In this document: piece by piece, positions 31,510 through 32,607 of the stretch | Position numbering within the stretch: the first letter of the stretch is position 1 | Layout: each line of letters starts with the position of its first letter | Assembly: GCA_902472795.1 (NCBI GenBank) | Contig: CABROZ010000012.1 | Coordinates: forward strand, 1 to 32,607 | Source: an uncultured Bacteroides sp. | Lineage (GTDB): Bacteria; Bacteroidota; Bacteroidia; Bacteroidales; Bacteroidaceae | Direction of reading: 5' to 3' | DNA: 32,607 nt | Translations under genes and position numbers: made by a program | The notes under the pieces: generated by a model | Database searches by the model: none | What the model saw: the letters and a program-made list of their open reading frames with translations, nothing else | Told to the model about the DNA's origin: nothing

Positions 31510-32514
31510 ATGGTTAATTACAAAGATTTAGGCCTTGTGAACACAAGAGATATGTTTGCTCGTGCCATTAAAGGTGGATATGCTATCCCGGCTTTCAACT
31601 TCAACAATATGGAGCAATTGCAGGCCATCGTGAAGGCTGCCGTTGAAACAAAATCTCCGGTTATCCTGCAGGTTTCCAAAGGTGCTCGCAACTATGCCAA
31701 CCAGACATTGCTGCGCTACATGGCTGAAGGTGCTGTAGAATATGCTAAGGAACTGGGTTGCGCTCATCCTGAAATCGTGCTCCACCTGGACCACGGTGAC
31801 AGCTTCGAACTCTGCAAGTCTTGCATCGACATGGGCTTCTCTTCTGTAATGATCGACGGTTCTCACCTGCCTTACGAAGAGAACGTAGCTTTGACGAAGA
31901 AGGTTGTTGACTACGCTCATCAGTTTGACGTAACTGTAGAAGGCGAGCTGGGTGTATTGGCCGGTGTAGAAGATGAAGTTTCTGCTGAGCATCATACTTA
32001 TACTGACCCTGAAGAGGTTATCGACTTTGCTACTCGCACCGGTTGTGACAGCTTGGCTATCTCTATCGGTACTTCTCACGGTGCTTACAAGTTCAAACCC
32101 GAACAATGCCACGTTGATCCGAAGACTGGCCGTCTGGTTCCTCCTCCTTTGGCATTCGAAGTTCTCGATGCTGTTATGGAGAAATTGCCGGGCTTCCCCA
32201 TCGTGCTGCACGGTTCTTCTTCCGTTCCTCAGGAATATGTTGATATGATCAATCAGTATGGTGGCAAGCTGGAAGCTGCTATCGGTATCCCCGAAGACGA
32301 GCTGCGTAAGGCTGCCAAGTCGGCTGTTTGCAAGATCAACATCGACTCAGACTCTCGTCTGGCTATGACTGCTGCTGTCCGCAAGGTATTTGCTGAGAAA
32401 CCCGCTGAATTCGATCCTCGTAAGTACCTGGGTCCGGCTCGTGACGAAATGGAGAAACTGTACAAGCACAAAATCATCAACGTGCTGGGTTCAGACAACA
32501 AGTTGGCTGAATAA
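31510..32514 (+). CDS. fba: Class II fructose-1,6-bisphosphate aldolase
   Basis: Zinc-dependent glycolytic/gluconeogenic enzyme that interconverts fructose-1,6-bisphosphate with glyceraldehyde-3-phosphate and DHAP in the cytosol. 334 aa. Motifs: AIPAFNFNNMEQLQAI, HLDHGDS (92-98; D94 candidate catalytic Asp, H95 zinc ligand), VEGELG (zinc-region Glu), SIGTSHGAY, LHGSSSVP and KINIDSD. Codon choice is strongly biased as in highly expressed Bacteroides genes, and a terminator follows. Tagatose-bisphosphate aldolase (GatY/KbaY) is the main alternative family member; length and single-gene context favour Fba. Confidence 0.95.
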   Translation: MVNYKDLGLVNTRDMFARAIKGGYAIPAFNFNNMEQLQAIVKAAVETKSPVILQVSKGARNYANQTLLRYMAEGAVEYAKELGCAHPEIVLHLDHGDSFELCKSCIDMGFSSVMIDGSHLPYEENVALTKKVVDYAHQFDVTVEGELGVLAGVEDEVSAEHHTYTDPEEVIDFATRTGCDSLAISIGTSHGAYKFKPEQCHVDPKTGRLVPPPLAFEVLDAVMEKLPGFPIVLHGSSSVPQEYVDMINQYGGKLEAAIGIPEDELRKAAKSAVCKINIDSDSRLAMTAAVRKVFAEKPAEFDPRKYLGPARDEMEKLYKHKIINVLGSDNKLAE

Positions 32515-32536
32515 TTTTTCCACAAGATTATAGAAG

Positions 32537-32568
32537 AAGGGGATGTGTCCGCACGGGCACATCCCCTT
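32537..32568 (+). terminator. Intrinsic terminator of the aldolase gene
   Basis: Perfect 11-bp inverted repeat AAGGGGATGTG (32537-32547) / CACATCCCCTT (32558-32568), followed by TCTTTG, 22 bp after the stop. Confidence 0.82.
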
Positions 32569-32607
32569 TCTTTGTATGCGGGTAGTTCAGGACGCCGAAC
32601 TTCCGGC

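Overview
The window looks like chromosomal DNA of a gut Bacteroides/Phocaeicola-type member of the Bacteroidales. The evidence is a SusC/SusD pair, a one-polypeptide hybrid two-component sensor (HTCS), lipoproteins and signal peptides on most glycoside hydrolases, promoter -7 boxes of the Bacteroides TAnnTTTG type, and a type B L31 ribosomal protein. No rRNA, tRNA, CRISPR array or transposase was seen.

Layout. Positions 3-2628 carry the [FeFe]-hydrogenase maturases hydE (5' end outside the window) and hydG. From 2668 a polysaccharide-utilization region starts: an HTCS regulator, then a tight run of GH89 alpha-N-acetylglucosaminidase, a membrane acyltransferase resembling heparan-alpha-glucosaminide N-acetyltransferase, a GH92 alpha-mannosidase lipoprotein and two divergent GH28 proteins. 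A secreted histidine acid phosphatase follows at 15645-16913. The third maturase, hydF, lies on the opposite strand (16906-18093), and its stop interleaves with that of the phosphatase. Next come a small AT-richer three-gene module around a DUF3990 protein (18272-19186) and about 1.35 kb of non-coding DNA full of short tandem repeats (19187-20536). SusC/SusD (20537-25166), a strong terminator, a second GH92 and a small secreted unknown follow. The right end is housekeeping-like: an esterase-type alpha/beta hydrolase, rpmE (type B), a secreted endonuclease/exonuclease/phosphatase-fold protein and class II fructose-bisphosphate aldolase.

How the parts fit. The strongest new observation is a shared promoter architecture. 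A direct repeat of CTATTTTCTCC-like sites with a 21-bp period lies exactly 21 bp upstream of a TAnnTTTG box, both before the GH89 operon (6858-6918) and before susC (20154-20214), 13 kb away. This ties both operons to one regulator, most simply the HTCS at 2668, and defines a single split PUL. Its enzyme set (GlcN N-acetyltransferase + alpha-GlcNAc-ase + alpha-mannosidases + two uronic-acid-type GH28s + a possible inositol-phosphate phosphatase) mirrors the linkages of glycosylinositol-phosphoceramide or GPI-type headgroups. That substrate is an inference only; heparan-like, mucin or other alpha-GlcNAc glycans remain possible.
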